Assembly (NCBI GenBank): GCA_900546445.1
Contig: URCV01000044.1
Coordinates: 1 to 15,788, forward strand
DNA from: an uncultured Bacteroidales bacterium
Lineage (GTDB): Bacteria; Bacteroidota; Bacteroidia; Bacteroidales; UBA932
Reading direction: 5' to 3'
DNA: 15,788 nucleotides
Of the stretch, positions 1 to 9,011 are shown piece after piece. Every line of letters starts with the position of its first letter. Position 1 is the stretch's first letter. The notes under the pieces are model-generated. The model was not told where the DNA came from and searched no databases. It worked only from the letters and a program-made list of their open reading frames with translations. The position numbers and the translations under genes were made by a program.

Positions 1-929
1 AGGAAAAGCTGAAACTTAACCTGGCTCTCAGCCTCAATAATCTCGATGCTTTTGAGAAACGTCTGTGGATGCTGACAGAGTTTGCACTGGCCGATGACGC
101 CATCTTCGACGAAGACCATCACCAATTCATGCTGGAGAATGGAAGTCGGTTCGACGGCATATATCGGCTTACTTCAGAACGTGAATCAAAAAGCGAGCTG
201 GTTTTACCTTACAAGGTGCAGCCTTTCCGTATCGGCAGCCCCTTGGCCCAGTCTATCATCGGCCGATATAAGGAGGCCGACCTTCCCGTTGAGGAAATCG
301 AGTTTTCCTACTCGGGCGTTGATGGTAAGACTGCGCTGCTGGAGAAGATTGTTGGCCAATCAGGATGGATGCGCGTAGAGCGTGTGTCCATTGATTCGTT
401 TGATCAGGAAGATCATCTTCTGATAGCTTGCTATACTGATGCCGGCGAAGATGTCTTCCCGGAGATTGCTGAGCGTATGCTGACGTTGCCGGCAAAGACA
501 GTTGGCCCCGTTGAGGTTGACCAGGCAGCTTTGCAGAATTGTTCTATGCGTGTGGAGCGTATGAAGGCCGACGTGCTCTCCGAGAGCGCCAACCGTAATC
601 AAACCTTCTTCGAGGACGAGATGGATAAGCTGGACACGTGGGCCAGCGATATGAAGGTCAGCCTTGAGCGAGAAATCACCGACCTAGATGCGGAAATCAA
701 CCTCCGAAAGTCGGAGGCCAAGAAGATGCTCCAGCTCAAGGATAAAGTTGCGGCCCAGCGGAACATCAAGGATCTGGAGAAGAAACGTGCGGAGAAACGA
801 CAGAACCTCTATGAGGCCCAGGATCAGGTGGATGAGAAAAAGGAAGAACTGCTTACAAAGGTTGAGAAAATGCTGGAACAGAAGGTGGAGCAGAAGGAAT
901 TGTTTACGCTTCGTTGGCGTTTAGAATAA
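1..929 (+). CDS. C-terminal part of a probable SNF2-type helicase (5' end outside window)
   Basis: The reading frame is open from base 3, well before the first internal ATG at 69, so this is the tail of a longer gene. About 309 codons are visible. The first half is mixed alpha/beta and contains a short segment PLAQSIIGRY like that seen near the end of bacterial HepA/SNF2-like helicases. From about residue 200 of the visible part to near the end there is a long, highly charged helix with heptad-like spacing (many E, K, R, L), predicted to be a coiled coil, finishing in FTLRWRLE. This tail resembles SNF2 helicases next to restriction-modification genes, as I remember the family. The ATPase motifs would be upstream and cannot be seen. 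It ends 33 nt before mod and points the same way, so it probably belongs to the same defence operon. Base composition is near 50% G+C, higher than the following gene. Confidence 0.7.
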   Translation, partial: EKLKLNLALSLNNLDAFEKRLWMLTEFALADDAIFDEDHHQFMLENGSRFDGIYRLTSERESKSELVLPYKVQPFRIGSPLAQSIIGRYKEADLPVEEIEFSYSGVDGKTALLEKIVGQSGWMRVERVSIDSFDQEDHLLIACYTDAGEDVFPEIAERMLTLPAKTVGPVEVDQAALQNCSMRVERMKADVLSESANRNQTFFEDEMDKLDTWASDMKVSLEREITDLDAEINLRKSEAKKMLQLKDKVAAQRNIKDLEKKRAEKRQNLYEAQDQVDEKKEELLTKVEKMLEQKVEQKELFTLRWRLE

Positions 930-962
930 CTCTAAGTAATTGAATGAAAATAAGATTATTAT

Positions 963-2795
963 ATGGGAAATAACACAAAGCTAGAACTTACGTGGATAGG
1001 TAAGGATAGTGAGAGAATGTCGGTTGAGCCGAGGATTCTAATCGAATCTCCTGAGAATTCGTATGGGACATGTTCTACTGGCGTTCTGCCGAATGGGCAT
1101 AAGTGGGAAGGGAACATGATTATTCATGGAGATAATCTCTTGGCTTTAAAGGCACTAGAAAAGGATTTCTCAAATTCTGTTCGCTGTATTTACATAGATC
1201 CGCCCTATAACACAGGAAGCGCCTTTGAGTATTATGATGATGGATTGGAGCATTCTATTTGGCTTTCTCTGATGCGTCAAAGATTGATTATTCTTAGAAA
1301 TCTTATGACGAGTGACGGTTCGATTTGGATTCAAATTGATGATGAAGAGCAGGCATATCTCAAGGTTATTTGCGACGAGGTTTTCGGTAGGAAAAACTTT
1401 GTAAATATGGTTTCCGTAAATATGAAAAACATTGCTGGAGCATCTGGGGGTGGAGAGGATAAACGATTAAAAAAGAATGTTGAGTATATCCTCATATATG
1501 CTAAGAGTTATGATAATCTAAAGATATTCAAACCAGCATATTCTTATTCTCCTATAGCTAAGCTTGTAGAAGATTATCGACAGGAAGGGAAAAGCTGGAA
1601 GTACACAACGGCTTTGATTAACCCTGGAATCAAAGAGTATGTGGGAAGCACTGTAGATGGGGACGGAAATGAGATACGTATCTTCAAAAGGAAAGATTAT
1701 GTGATTGAATCTATTGGTGGTTTAATGAGGAAAGAGCACATCACCGAAGCAGAAGCTTATCGAAAATATGCGAAGTATTTGTTCCAGACCGCTATGCCAC
1801 AAAGTTCAATACGTCCTCGTGTAATGGATAAGGTGAAGGAAATAGGTATTGAGAGTGATTTGTATTCAATAGAATACGTTCCCAAAACGGGCAGGAACAA
1901 AGGTCAGGTATATGAGCAGTTCTATAAAGGTGAGAGTTTCCGTTTATTTGCATGGCTACGCGATGTGACCGTAGAGATTGACGGGGAGGTGTTTAAGAAA
2001 GACCTACAGGGTACATATTGGGATTTTGTTGGGGAAACAAAGAACCTTACGAAAGAGGGCCAGGTTGAGTTTCCTAATGGAAAAAAATCCGAAGCTTTAG
2101 TCGGGCGAATTGTTGAAATGACAACAGAGCCTGATGATTTAGTCTTGGATAGCTTCCTGGGCTCTGGAACAACCGCTGCTGTTGCCCACAAAATGAACAG
2201 AAGATATATTGGTGTCGAACTGGGAAATCATGCTTATACTCATTGTATTCCTAGGTTGAAAAGAGTTATTGACGGTAAAGATCATAACGGGATAACCGCA
2301 GCGCAAAAGTGGAATGGTGGAGGCGGTTTCAATTTTTATGAACTAGCCCCGTCTCTTCTCAAGAAAGACATTCGTGGGAATCTTGTTATTAACAAGGAAT
2401 ATAATCCAGATATGCTTGCGGCAGCCATGGCCAAGATGGAGGGTTTTATATATGAACCGTCTCTTGATATATTTTGGAAACAAGGCTATAGCTCTGAGAA
2501 TGATTTCATTTTCACAACAACGCAGTTCATGACGGTTGAAGCTTTGGCCGCAATTGAGGAGACTATGAAAGAAGATGAGTCTCTCCTGGTATGCTGCAAA
2601 GCATTCCAGCCGGAGTGTAAGTCGTTTTCTTCTCGTATATCGATAAAGAAGATTCCATCTGTTCTTTTGGATAAATGCGAATTCGATCACGATGATTACT
2701 CTCTGAACATCATTGAGTTGCCGGAAGTCGATAGTGAGGAATCGTTTGAACAAGATTCAGATGATAATATTGAATACAAAGAGACACTCTTTTAG
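963..2795 (+). CDS. mod: Type III restriction-modification methyltransferase subunit (Mod)
   Basis: This 610-residue protein is a DNA N6-adenine methyltransferase of the beta class. It should methylate the recognition site and give the Mod-Res complex its specificity. The catalytic motif DPPY is at residues 79-82, preceded by the usual GDNLLAL stretch (56-62). The S-adenosylmethionine-binding motif DSFLGSGTT is at about 396-404 and is followed by RRYIGVELG. Having motif IV before motif I, with a long insert between them, is the type III Mod layout; residues about 130-390 would hold the target-recognition domain. The length is close to that of known type III Mods. The C-terminus is acidic. The start at 963 is the first ATG in frame and has no clear ribosome binding site, as is common in Bacteroidota. 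Res follows after 9 nt. The central part is AT-rich (17 G+C in 60 bases at 1501-1560), suggesting a different origin from its neighbours. Confidence 0.93.
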   Translation: MGNNTKLELTWIGKDSERMSVEPRILIESPENSYGTCSTGVLPNGHKWEGNMIIHGDNLLALKALEKDFSNSVRCIYIDPPYNTGSAFEYYDDGLEHSIWLSLMRQRLIILRNLMTSDGSIWIQIDDEEQAYLKVICDEVFGRKNFVNMVSVNMKNIAGASGGGEDKRLKKNVEYILIYAKSYDNLKIFKPAYSYSPIAKLVEDYRQEGKSWKYTTALINPGIKEYVGSTVDGDGNEIRIFKRKDYVIESIGGLMRKEHITEAEAYRKYAKYLFQTAMPQSSIRPRVMDKVKEIGIESDLYSIEYVPKTGRNKGQVYEQFYKGESFRLFAWLRDVTVEIDGEVFKKDLQGTYWDFVGETKNLTKEGQVEFPNGKKSEALVGRIVEMTTEPDDLVLDSFLGSGTTAAVAHKMNRRYIGVELGNHAYTHCIPRLKRVIDGKDHNGITAAQKWNGGGGFNFYELAPSLLKKDIRGNLVINKEYNPDMLAAAMAKMEGFIYEPSLDIFWKQGYSSENDFIFTTTQFMTVEALAAIEETMKEDESLLVCCKAFQPECKSFSSRISIKKIPSVLLDKCEFDHDDYSLNIIELPEVDSEESFEQDSDDNIEYKETLF

Positions 2796-2804
2796 TTTGG
2801 GGAT

Positions 2805-5525
2805 ATGAGTACAACAACGAACTTTATTAAGCAGCGCATGTCGCTTCGCGAACCTCTAGGTGAGGCTTTGGAGGTAGTGTCGAAACTTGCTGAAGTATTG
2901 GACCTTAAGAAGCCCAATACAGAAGACTATGATGTTTTTCTAAAGGAACAGTTGGAGAAAGCCAGGACAGTATGCCCTAACTGCAAGGACTTTGAAAGGG
3001 ATTTTCCATCCTTCGCATTCTCCATTGCTACGGGCATAGGAAAAACTCGCCTGATGGGGGCATGTATTGCCTATCTCTATTTGGAGAAGGGTATCAAGCA
3101 TTTCTTTGTACTTGCTCCGAACCTCACGCTATACGAGAAGCTGAAACGTGATTTTGGCGACCCCTCCTACGAGAAATACGTCTTCAAGGGTATTGCTGAG
3201 TTTGTTAGCAAGCCGCCCATCGTTATAGATGGAGATAATTATAATAACTTTCAGTTGCACGGTGGAAACTTATTCGATGCAATCGAAATCAATGTGTTCA
3301 ATATCGCTAAGTTCAATACCGATAGCAAGGAGAGTAAACGTGGTGCGCCCCGTATGCGCCGTCTTTCGGAGTATCTGGGGCAATCCTACTTCGAATACCT
3401 ATCCAGCCTACCGGATCTTGTCATCCTGATGGATGAAGCCCACAGGTATCACGCTGACGCTTCAAAGAAGGCTGTTAATGAGCTTAGGCCAATTCTAGGC
3501 CTTGAAATGACAGCTACCCCAACGGATGAAAAGGGTAAATCCTTTAAGAATATCGTCTATGAATATAACCTTGCCCAAGCGTTGGCAGATGGCAAGTATG
3601 TAAAGATTCCGACTGTTGCAAAACGCCGCAATTTCCAGAAAGGAGACCTCGGTGATAAAGAGCTGGATATGCTAAAACTGGAAGACGCCATCAGCATCCA
3701 CCGTAATACAAAGAAACACCTGGAGCTCTACTCAAAGGAACATAATTGCGAGCTGGTAAAACCATTTATCCTCGTTGTCTGCCGCAATATCCAACACGCG
3801 ACAGACACTCTCAAAATGATTGAGGAGGAGATGTTTGATGGATATTACAAGGGAAAAGTATTACAGATTGACTCTTCTACCAAAAAGGAGGAAGAAGTGG
3901 AACGTCTGTTTGTCTCTTTAGAAAAGCCGGATAACCAAATTGAGATTGTTATTCACGTCAATATGCTCAAGGAAGGCTGGGATGTGACCAATCTGTACAC
4001 AATCGTTCCTCTCCGTGCTGCAGATGCACCTATCCTTGTCGAGCAGTCTATTGGACGTGGTCTACGGTTGCCGTATGGTGGAAAGCGTACAGGTGTCCGC
4101 GATGTCGACACCTTGACGGTCATAGCACACGAAAACTTTGAGGCGGTGATTAAAGCTGCAAAAGACCCGAAGTCAGTGCTTAGTAAGTTTTCTTATATAG
4201 AACTTGATGATGAAGATATTCAGTCTGGCCCAAGCACAATAGTTCAGGCAAAGACACTCTTCGACGTTAAGCAGGAAGAGATTAAGCAGCAAGCAAAGAC
4301 GGAGGTGGAAAAGAAGAGTGCGGAGGTCGTCTGCGATGCCCGAAAAGCCGCTTGGGAGGTGATTTCCGATATGCCCCGCCTAATGGGACAATCGCTCTCT
4401 TCTGTCGGCCAGACGCTCATTAAGACGAAGGAAGACTTGAAGAAGCCAGAACTGGTCAATATCATCACTTCACGCACCATCTCAAAAATTGAGCAGGAGG
4501 CTCAGAAGGAATCTCCGCTGTTTGCTGAAGAATTCGCGAAACCGCGCATAGAGGAGGCTAAGAATGTTATCAAGGTCCTTATCGAGGATTATGTCAAGAA
4601 TATCATTGAGATACCACGTATGACAGTTCAGAGGGAAGCATTTAGGGCTGAATATAAGTGGTTTGATTTGGACACAAGGATGGGATTCGGTTTACCGGCG
4701 CTTAAAGAGGAAATTATCAGAATGGGATTGGTTGATAATACGGTGGACGTTCTTAGCGTTGAATCAGGACGCCAATACGATGATCCGGTTAACCAGATTG
4801 TATCCGAACTCATCAACTACGATGACGTAGATTATGATGAGAATGCGGATCTTCTATATCACCTTGCAGAGGCAGCATACAAGGCTGTTGAAACTAATGC
4901 TGAAGACCCGGCAGACACGCCGAAGATGGTTTACAATTTCAAGAAGGGTATCGCTAAGATCATCTATGATCAGATGAAGGCGCACTTTGTTATCGAATCG
5001 CTTGGTTATACAAAACCGAAGGTACTTCCGTTCACTGGTATTGTCCCGCAGCACCTTATTGAGGACAGTGCCTATGGCCGAGTGGACTTCCGTGCTGACG
5101 TTCCTAAGAAGTTCGTCAAGAAATATATCTACACAGGATTTTTGAAGTCCTACTATTTGGAGAATAAGTTTGATAGCTCAACGGAACTTGACTTCGCCTT
5201 TGTACTTGAAATTGATCCTAAGGTCAAGAAATGGCTTCGCCCGGCACCCACTCAGTTTAGCATTTACTGGGGTAATGGCGCGCACCGCTATGAACCGGAT
5301 TTTGTCGTAGAAACTGAAGATTGCATTTATCTGGTTGAGACAAAGTCGGCGAAGGAAATGACAGCCGATGATGTGAAAGCAAAGAAAGCTGCAGCAATGG
5401 AATATTGTAAGAATGCCACAGAATTCACTATCGCAAACGGCGGAAAGCCGTGGAAGTATGCTCTCCTTGCTCACGATGTCGTTGATCGCACTTCAAGTTT
5501 CCAGTACTTGATGGCGTTTGCATAA
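2805..5525 (+). CDS. res: Type III restriction enzyme subunit (Res): DEAH helicase plus PD-(D/E)XK nuclease
   Basis: This 906-residue protein is the ATP-dependent translocase and nuclease of a type III restriction system, and works only in complex with Mod. Visible helicase motifs are Walker A ATGIGKT (75-81), DEAH (210-213), TATPT (236-240), and motif VI EQSIGRGLRLP starting at residue 413. The middle is a charged helical region (about 470-620). The C-terminus carries the nuclease motif: PD at 831-832 and ETK at 845-847, giving D832, E845 and K847 as predicted catalytic residues. All key residues are present, so the enzyme should be active. Length matches the family. It starts 9 nt after mod, so the two are almost certainly co-transcribed and translated together. 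No partner gene follows on this strand; the next gene, a rubredoxin, is on the other strand, so this is the downstream end of the cassette. Confidence 0.94.
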   Translation: MSTTTNFIKQRMSLREPLGEALEVVSKLAEVLDLKKPNTEDYDVFLKEQLEKARTVCPNCKDFERDFPSFAFSIATGIGKTRLMGACIAYLYLEKGIKHFFVLAPNLTLYEKLKRDFGDPSYEKYVFKGIAEFVSKPPIVIDGDNYNNFQLHGGNLFDAIEINVFNIAKFNTDSKESKRGAPRMRRLSEYLGQSYFEYLSSLPDLVILMDEAHRYHADASKKAVNELRPILGLEMTATPTDEKGKSFKNIVYEYNLAQALADGKYVKIPTVAKRRNFQKGDLGDKELDMLKLEDAISIHRNTKKHLELYSKEHNCELVKPFILVVCRNIQHATDTLKMIEEEMFDGYYKGKVLQIDSSTKKEEEVERLFVSLEKPDNQIEIVIHVNMLKEGWDVTNLYTIVPLRAADAPILVEQSIGRGLRLPYGGKRTGVRDVDTLTVIAHENFEAVIKAAKDPKSVLSKFSYIELDDEDIQSGPSTIVQAKTLFDVKQEEIKQQAKTEVEKKSAEVVCDARKAAWEVISDMPRLMGQSLSSVGQTLIKTKEDLKKPELVNIITSRTISKIEQEAQKESPLFAEEFAKPRIEEAKNVIKVLIEDYVKNIIEIPRMTVQREAFRAEYKWFDLDTRMGFGLPALKEEIIRMGLVDNTVDVLSVESGRQYDDPVNQIVSELINYDDVDYDENADLLYHLAEAAYKAVETNAEDPADTPKMVYNFKKGIAKIIYDQMKAHFVIESLGYTKPKVLPFTGIVPQHLIEDSAYGRVDFRADVPKKFVKKYIYTGFLKSYYLENKFDSSTELDFAFVLEIDPKVKKWLRPAPTQFSIYWGNGAHRYEPDFVVETEDCIYLVETKSAKEMTADDVKAKKAAAMEYCKNATEFTIANGGKPWKYALLAHDVVDRTSSFQYLMAFA

Positions 5526-5569
5526 TTGTGCAGCGTATTATAGGAGGTTTTGATTTTTAATTACATATC

Positions 5570-5605
5570 TCCACACCTTGATACGTAAGCGCATTTCAGT
5601 GTGGA
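5570..5605. repeat. Short inverted repeat downstream of res
   Basis: TCCACAC (5570-5576) is repeated as GTGTGGA (5599-5605), a perfect 7-bp inverted repeat with a 22-nt loop, lying between the convergent res and rubredoxin genes. It could form a weak hairpin acting as a terminator, but neither strand shows a clear T-run after it. The rest of the 134-nt gap holds an orphan TAGGAGG (5541-5547) with no reading frame after it. Confidence 0.3.
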
Positions 5606-5659
5606 AAACTCATCGAAGCGGAGTTCCCGAGCTGCATGTGTTTTCGCAGCACCCTTCTG

Positions 5660-5848
5660 CTAGTCTTCTTCCTTTTGGGTGAAGGCGCTTTTAGGGGCTT
5701 TGCATTTAGGACACTTCCACGAAGCGGGGAGTTCTTCAAAAGCGGTTCCTGGGTAGATGCCTTGTGAAGGGTCACCTTTCTCCGGGTCATAGACATAGCC
5801 GCAAACGGAGCAAACGTGCTTGCTTACGGTAACATCGTCGTCATACAT
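5660..5848 (-). CDS. Rubredoxin
   Basis: This small iron protein of 62 residues carries single electrons in the cytoplasm, typically to oxygen- or peroxide-reducing enzymes in anaerobes. The two iron-binding CxxC knuckles are clear: C13-S-V-C16 followed by GYVYDPE, and C46-P-K-C49 followed by KAPKSAF. The segment PASWKCP is also typical of the family. It is slightly longer than the usual 52-54 residues because of a short acidic N-terminal extension (MYDDDVTV). The start at 5848 is the first ATG in the frame, with a second CAT triplet 4 nt inside it in another frame. The gene stands alone, convergent with res and divergent from the ABC transporter operon. Its redox partner is not in the window. 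Confidence 0.95.
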   Translation of the reverse strand: MYDDDVTVSKHVCSVCGYVYDPEKGDPSQGIYPGTAFEELPASWKCPKCKAPKSAFTQKEED

Positions 5849-5977
5849 AATAAATAGAAATTTAATGGGTTAGCTCTTAAGCTACTGCAAAAATCGTGCT
5901 GGCGTAATATCCTATACATTTTCGCTTATTTGTCGCAAATTATTGCTATTTTTACGAGATTTTTAAACAAAAGGAAT

Positions 5978-6838
5978 ATGGCAATAATTGAAATCAAGAA
6001 TGTCAGCAAGTCCTTCGGCGAAAAGGTGGCTCTGGAAAATGTAAGTCTGGAGATACCTGAAGGGAAGATTTTCGGCCTTTTGGGACCTAATGGCGCCGGA
6101 AAGACCACGCTGATAAGGATTATAAACCGCATAACTATCCCTACAAGCGGACAGGTGCTCTTTCAGGGAAAGCCTATCACACAATCAGATGTGGAAAGGA
6201 TTGGCTATATGCCGGAGGAAAGAGGCCTTTATCGTAAGATGAAGGTGGGTGAGCAGGCTATGTATTTCGCCCAATTGAAAGGTATGAGCAAGGCCGATGC
6301 GCAGGCATCGCTTAAGGAGTGGTTCACTCGCTTCGGAATACAGAAATGGTGGAATAAGAAAGTGGAAGAACTATCGAAGGGTATGGCCCAGAAAGTTCAG
6401 TTCATAACCACCGTCGTACATAATCCTAAGCTACTCATTCTGGATGAGCCGTTTTCAGGCTTCGATCCGGTCAATGCCGAAATAGTCAGACATGAAATCC
6501 TCCGCCTTAAGGAAGAGGGTTCTACTATCATTCTCTCTACACACGATATGTCAAGCGTAGAGGAACTTTGTGACAATCTGGCACTTATAAATAATTCTCA
6601 CGTGGTCATCACCGGTGGGGTAGACGAAATAAGAAGACAATTCGGAAAGAATGAGGTAGAACTCGTCTACACCGACGAGCAGGGGACTCACACCAGCATC
6701 CTGCCTAAGGAAACCGATGGTGCACTTACACTCGAGTCTTACCTGCAGAAAGGCGTAAACATCGTATCTTACAGGGAGTTGATTCCGAGAATGAACGACA
6801 TTTTCATTAAACTGGTCAGCGAAGGAGGTAAATTATGA
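5978..6838 (+). CDS. ABC transporter ATP-binding protein (NatA-like)
   Basis: This is the ATPase subunit of an ABC-2 type exporter; it acts at the inner face of the inner membrane and powers the permease encoded next. Counting from the ATG at 5978 (286 residues), motifs are Walker A GPNGAGKTT (36-44), signature LSKGM (132-136), Walker B LLILDE (152-157), D-loop SGFD (160-163) and switch histidine H189. The region after about 210 is the extra C-terminal domain found in NatA-type ATPases. A TTG codon at 5930 in the same frame would add 16 residues (SQIIAIFTRF...) unlike the family. The ATG, preceded by AAAGGA, gives the standard beginning MAIIEIKNVSKSFG and is preferred. A poor -7-like box, TATTTTTA, lies at 5947-5954. 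The stop overlaps the permease start by 4 bases (ATGA). Substrate cannot be inferred; NatAB-type exporters move sodium or drugs. Confidence 0.93.
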   Translation: MAIIEIKNVSKSFGEKVALENVSLEIPEGKIFGLLGPNGAGKTTLIRIINRITIPTSGQVLFQGKPITQSDVERIGYMPEERGLYRKMKVGEQAMYFAQLKGMSKADAQASLKEWFTRFGIQKWWNKKVEELSKGMAQKVQFITTVVHNPKLLILDEPFSGFDPVNAEIVRHEILRLKEEGSTIILSTHDMSSVEELCDNLALINNSHVVITGGVDEIRRQFGKNEVELVYTDEQGTHTSILPKETDGALTLESYLQKGVNIVSYRELIPRMNDIFIKLVSEGGKL

Positions 6839-8190
6839 ATCTGCGTACGATAGGGGTTATCATAAACCGCGAATACTCCACGAGAGTTAAAAAGAAGACA
6901 TTTCTTCTCACTACATTTTTAGTCCCTGTGTTGCTCGCACTATGCGGCGTGGCAATGGGTGTGATGATGGTGAACGTAAAGGAGAAGACCAAGACGGTAG
7001 GCGTAGTCGACGAATCCGGAATCGTAATGTCATATCTTAAGAATAGCGAACAGATAAGTTTTCAGGACATGTCGTCCGAGCCTCTCGACACCGTAAAGGC
7101 CAGACTGGCAGATCTCGGACTCGATGGCGTGCTCAGCATATCGAAGATCGACGAGCAGAAGAACCTTCAGGCATCGTTCACGTCTGTAAAGCCTGTCGGG
7201 ATGGGCGTGACGGCGACTATGAGCCGATACATCGACGATGCCCTCGAAGACTATCGCATAAGATCTTATGACATAGACGGATTGGAAGAGATAGTGAATA
7301 GCGTGAAGGCTGACGTCCCTATACGCACCTTCGTGCTGGATGAAAAGGGTGGTGAGAAAGTCAGCGAAAGCGGCGTGAACTCCATACTCTCTATGGTGCT
7401 GGGCATATTCATCTTCCTGTTCATCACGATGTTCGGAAGTATGGTTATGACGGCTGTCGTGGAAGAAAAGACGAGCAAGGTAGTGGAAGTGCTGATTAGC
7501 AGCGTGAAAGCTACTGAACTTATGTTCGGAAAGATAATTGGCGTGGCACTCGTGGCTCTTACCCAATTCTTCCTCTGGATCGTCCTCTCCATCGTGCTCC
7601 TGAGCGCCGGAATGGGAATCATCGCACCGAAGATGATGGACACGGTAGACGCCCAATCCATAGTGGCCGGACTGCCTGAGGGAACGAACCAATTCGATGC
7701 CATGACCGCAGTGCTCTCCCAGAGCGACAGTGAGTTGGGAGACGTCGTGGGTACGCTTGCAGGGCTTAACATAGGCCAATTGGTACTCTATTTCATAGTA
7801 TTCTTCGTGCTCGGCTACCTGCTATACGCATCGCTTTTCGCGGCTATCGGTTCAGCTGCCGTGGATAACGAAAATGATACGAGCCAGCTTCAGATGCCGG
7901 TAACCATACCGCTTATGATAGCTTATTTCATAGCACTTTACGCTTATAACGCACCGGACAGTGCCGTGGCATTGTGGGGCTCGATGATACCTTTCACCTC
8001 TCCTATAGTGATGCTCGCACGAATTCCTTTCGGCGTGCCGGGATGGCAGATACTCCTTTCGATAGGGCTTCTGGTAGTAACGACGATAGCTTGCGCCTAT
8101 CTGTCGGCGAAGATTTATAAGGTGGGAGTGCTTATGTATGGTAAGAAAACTACATTCAAGGATTTGTGGAAATGGTTAAAACAAAAGTAA
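6835..8190 (+). CDS. ABC-2 type transporter permease (NatB-like)
   Basis: This 451-residue inner-membrane protein is the channel-forming partner of the preceding ATPase. Membrane segment 1 is at about 22-46. It is followed by a soluble domain (about 50-180) expected on the periplasmic side, then a cluster of five or so hydrophobic segments up to about residue 430, and a basic C-terminal tail. The stretch VEEKTSKVVEVLISS followed by GKIIG just after the second membrane segment is characteristic of NatB/COG1668 permeases. The start overlaps the ATPase stop by 4 bases, so the two are translationally coupled. The isoleucine codon ATA is used very often here (about half of the Ile codons by eye), unlike the restriction genes. 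The substrate is unknown. The linked 5'-nucleotidase genes do not clearly define it. Confidence 0.9.
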   Translation: MNLRTIGVIINREYSTRVKKKTFLLTTFLVPVLLALCGVAMGVMMVNVKEKTKTVGVVDESGIVMSYLKNSEQISFQDMSSEPLDTVKARLADLGLDGVLSISKIDEQKNLQASFTSVKPVGMGVTATMSRYIDDALEDYRIRSYDIDGLEEIVNSVKADVPIRTFVLDEKGGEKVSESGVNSILSMVLGIFIFLFITMFGSMVMTAVVEEKTSKVVEVLISSVKATELMFGKIIGVALVALTQFFLWIVLSIVLLSAGMGIIAPKMMDTVDAQSIVAGLPEGTNQFDAMTAVLSQSDSELGDVVGTLAGLNIGQLVLYFIVFFVLGYLLYASLFAAIGSAAVDNENDTSQLQMPVTIPLMIAYFIALYAYNAPDSAVALWGSMIPFTSPIVMLARIPFGVPGWQILLSIGLLVVTTIACAYLSAKIYKVGVLMYGKKTTFKDLWKWLKQK

Positions 8191-8192
8191 TA

Positions 8193-9011
8193 ATGAAAGC
8201 CGTAGGACTACTTTCTTGCGCACTTTGTGTCGTGGTGGGGTGTTCCGCCGGATACAGTTGGTCTACTATAAAGGTGGATGCTCATAGAACCGGAGTCAAA
8301 CCGGCTACCGCCGACAATACTAGAGAGGCCATGGGCTATGTGCAGGACGGAACGTACTATGCACCGTCTGGTAGGGTCTACAGCGAGGGCGCTACGCCCG
8401 AATTGGCCCGAATACTAATAGACGCACAGCCGAAAATGGCTTCGCTCAAGCAGGTCATCGCGCACGCTCCGAAGGCTATGTCCAGCCATTATCCGCAGAG
8501 CGAGTTGTCTAATTTCGCGGTAGACTGCATTATGGAAGGGGTCGAGGAACTCACCGGGCGAAAGGTCGATGTGGGCATTATGAACTTCGGCGGCATAAGG
8601 TGTGACATCCCTCAGGGCGATGTTCTTTTGGACGATATCATGTCGATGTTCCCGTTCAAGAACTATTTGGTCTATGTTCAGGTCGACGGAAAACAGCTTC
8701 GCCGGATTTTCGAGGATATGGCCTCACGTAAACTACAAGCGGTAGGCGGAGTGGAGGTCGTGATAAACGGGAAGACGATGGAAAGCCTTAAGGTCGGCGG
8801 CGAGGAAGTCAGAGACGACAAGTTGTATGGCATAGGCAGCATAGATTTTCTCCTCAACGGAGGAGATAAGATCCATCTAGGCGAAGGCGCCGTGGAGGTA
8901 GTGCGCACCGGAGTGCTGCTTCGCGACTGCATCTTGAAAAAGGTTTACGCTCTTTCCGAGGCTGGACTTCCGTTAGAGTATCATTTGGATAACAGAGTAG
9001 TGATAAAATGA
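8193..9011 (+). CDS. 5'-nucleotidase C-terminal domain lipoprotein
   Basis: This protein is the substrate-binding C-terminal domain of UshA-type 5'-nucleotidases, encoded without its catalytic domain. From the ATG at 8193 it has 272 residues: a lipoprotein signal with lipobox VVGC (Cys17), then the domain. Recognisable family segments are LSNFAVDCI (105-113), NFGGIRCDIPQGDV (131-144) and FPFKNYLV (153-160), the last matching the aromatic substrate-stacking region. GTG 8166 and ATG 8172 are also in frame but lie inside the permease gene and would bury the signal peptide, so 8193 is preferred. It begins 2 nt after the permease stop and overlaps the next gene, the matching metallophosphatase domain, by 4 bases. 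The two products presumably assemble into one nucleotidase anchored to a periplasm-facing or surface membrane leaflet. Confidence 0.88.
   Translation: MKAVGLLSCALCVVVGCSAGYSWSTIKVDAHRTGVKPATADNTREAMGYVQDGTYYAPSGRVYSEGATPELARILIDAQPKMASLKQVIAHAPKAMSSHYPQSELSNFAVDCIMEGVEELTGRKVDVGIMNFGGIRCDIPQGDVLLDDIMSMFPFKNYLVYVQVDGKQLRRIFEDMASRKLQAVGGVEVVINGKTMESLKVGGEEVRDDKLYGIGSIDFLLNGGDKIHLGEGAVEVVRTGVLLRDCILKKVYALSEAGLPLEYHLDNRVVIK

Noticed and set aside
963..1200. Phase-variable simple repeats at the 5' end of mod
   Set aside because: Type III mod genes of several pathogens have tandem repeats there, but none longer than a few bases is seen here.
5930..5977. TTG-initiated 16-residue extension of the ABC ATPase
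   Set aside because: The ATG at 5978 follows AAAGGA and gives the N-terminus normal for the family; the extension lies in promoter-like AT-rich sequence.
5849..5977. Riboswitch or small RNA between rubredoxin and the ABC operon
   Set aside because: The 129-nt gap is AT-rich with no strong stem or known riboswitch core; only a poor -7-like box is visible.
7030..7779. 249-codon open frame on the minus strand, rich in histidine, opposite the ABC permease
   Set aside because: It mirrors the hydrophobic codons of a well-supported membrane protein gene; the product looks like no known fold and there is no promoter or context for it.
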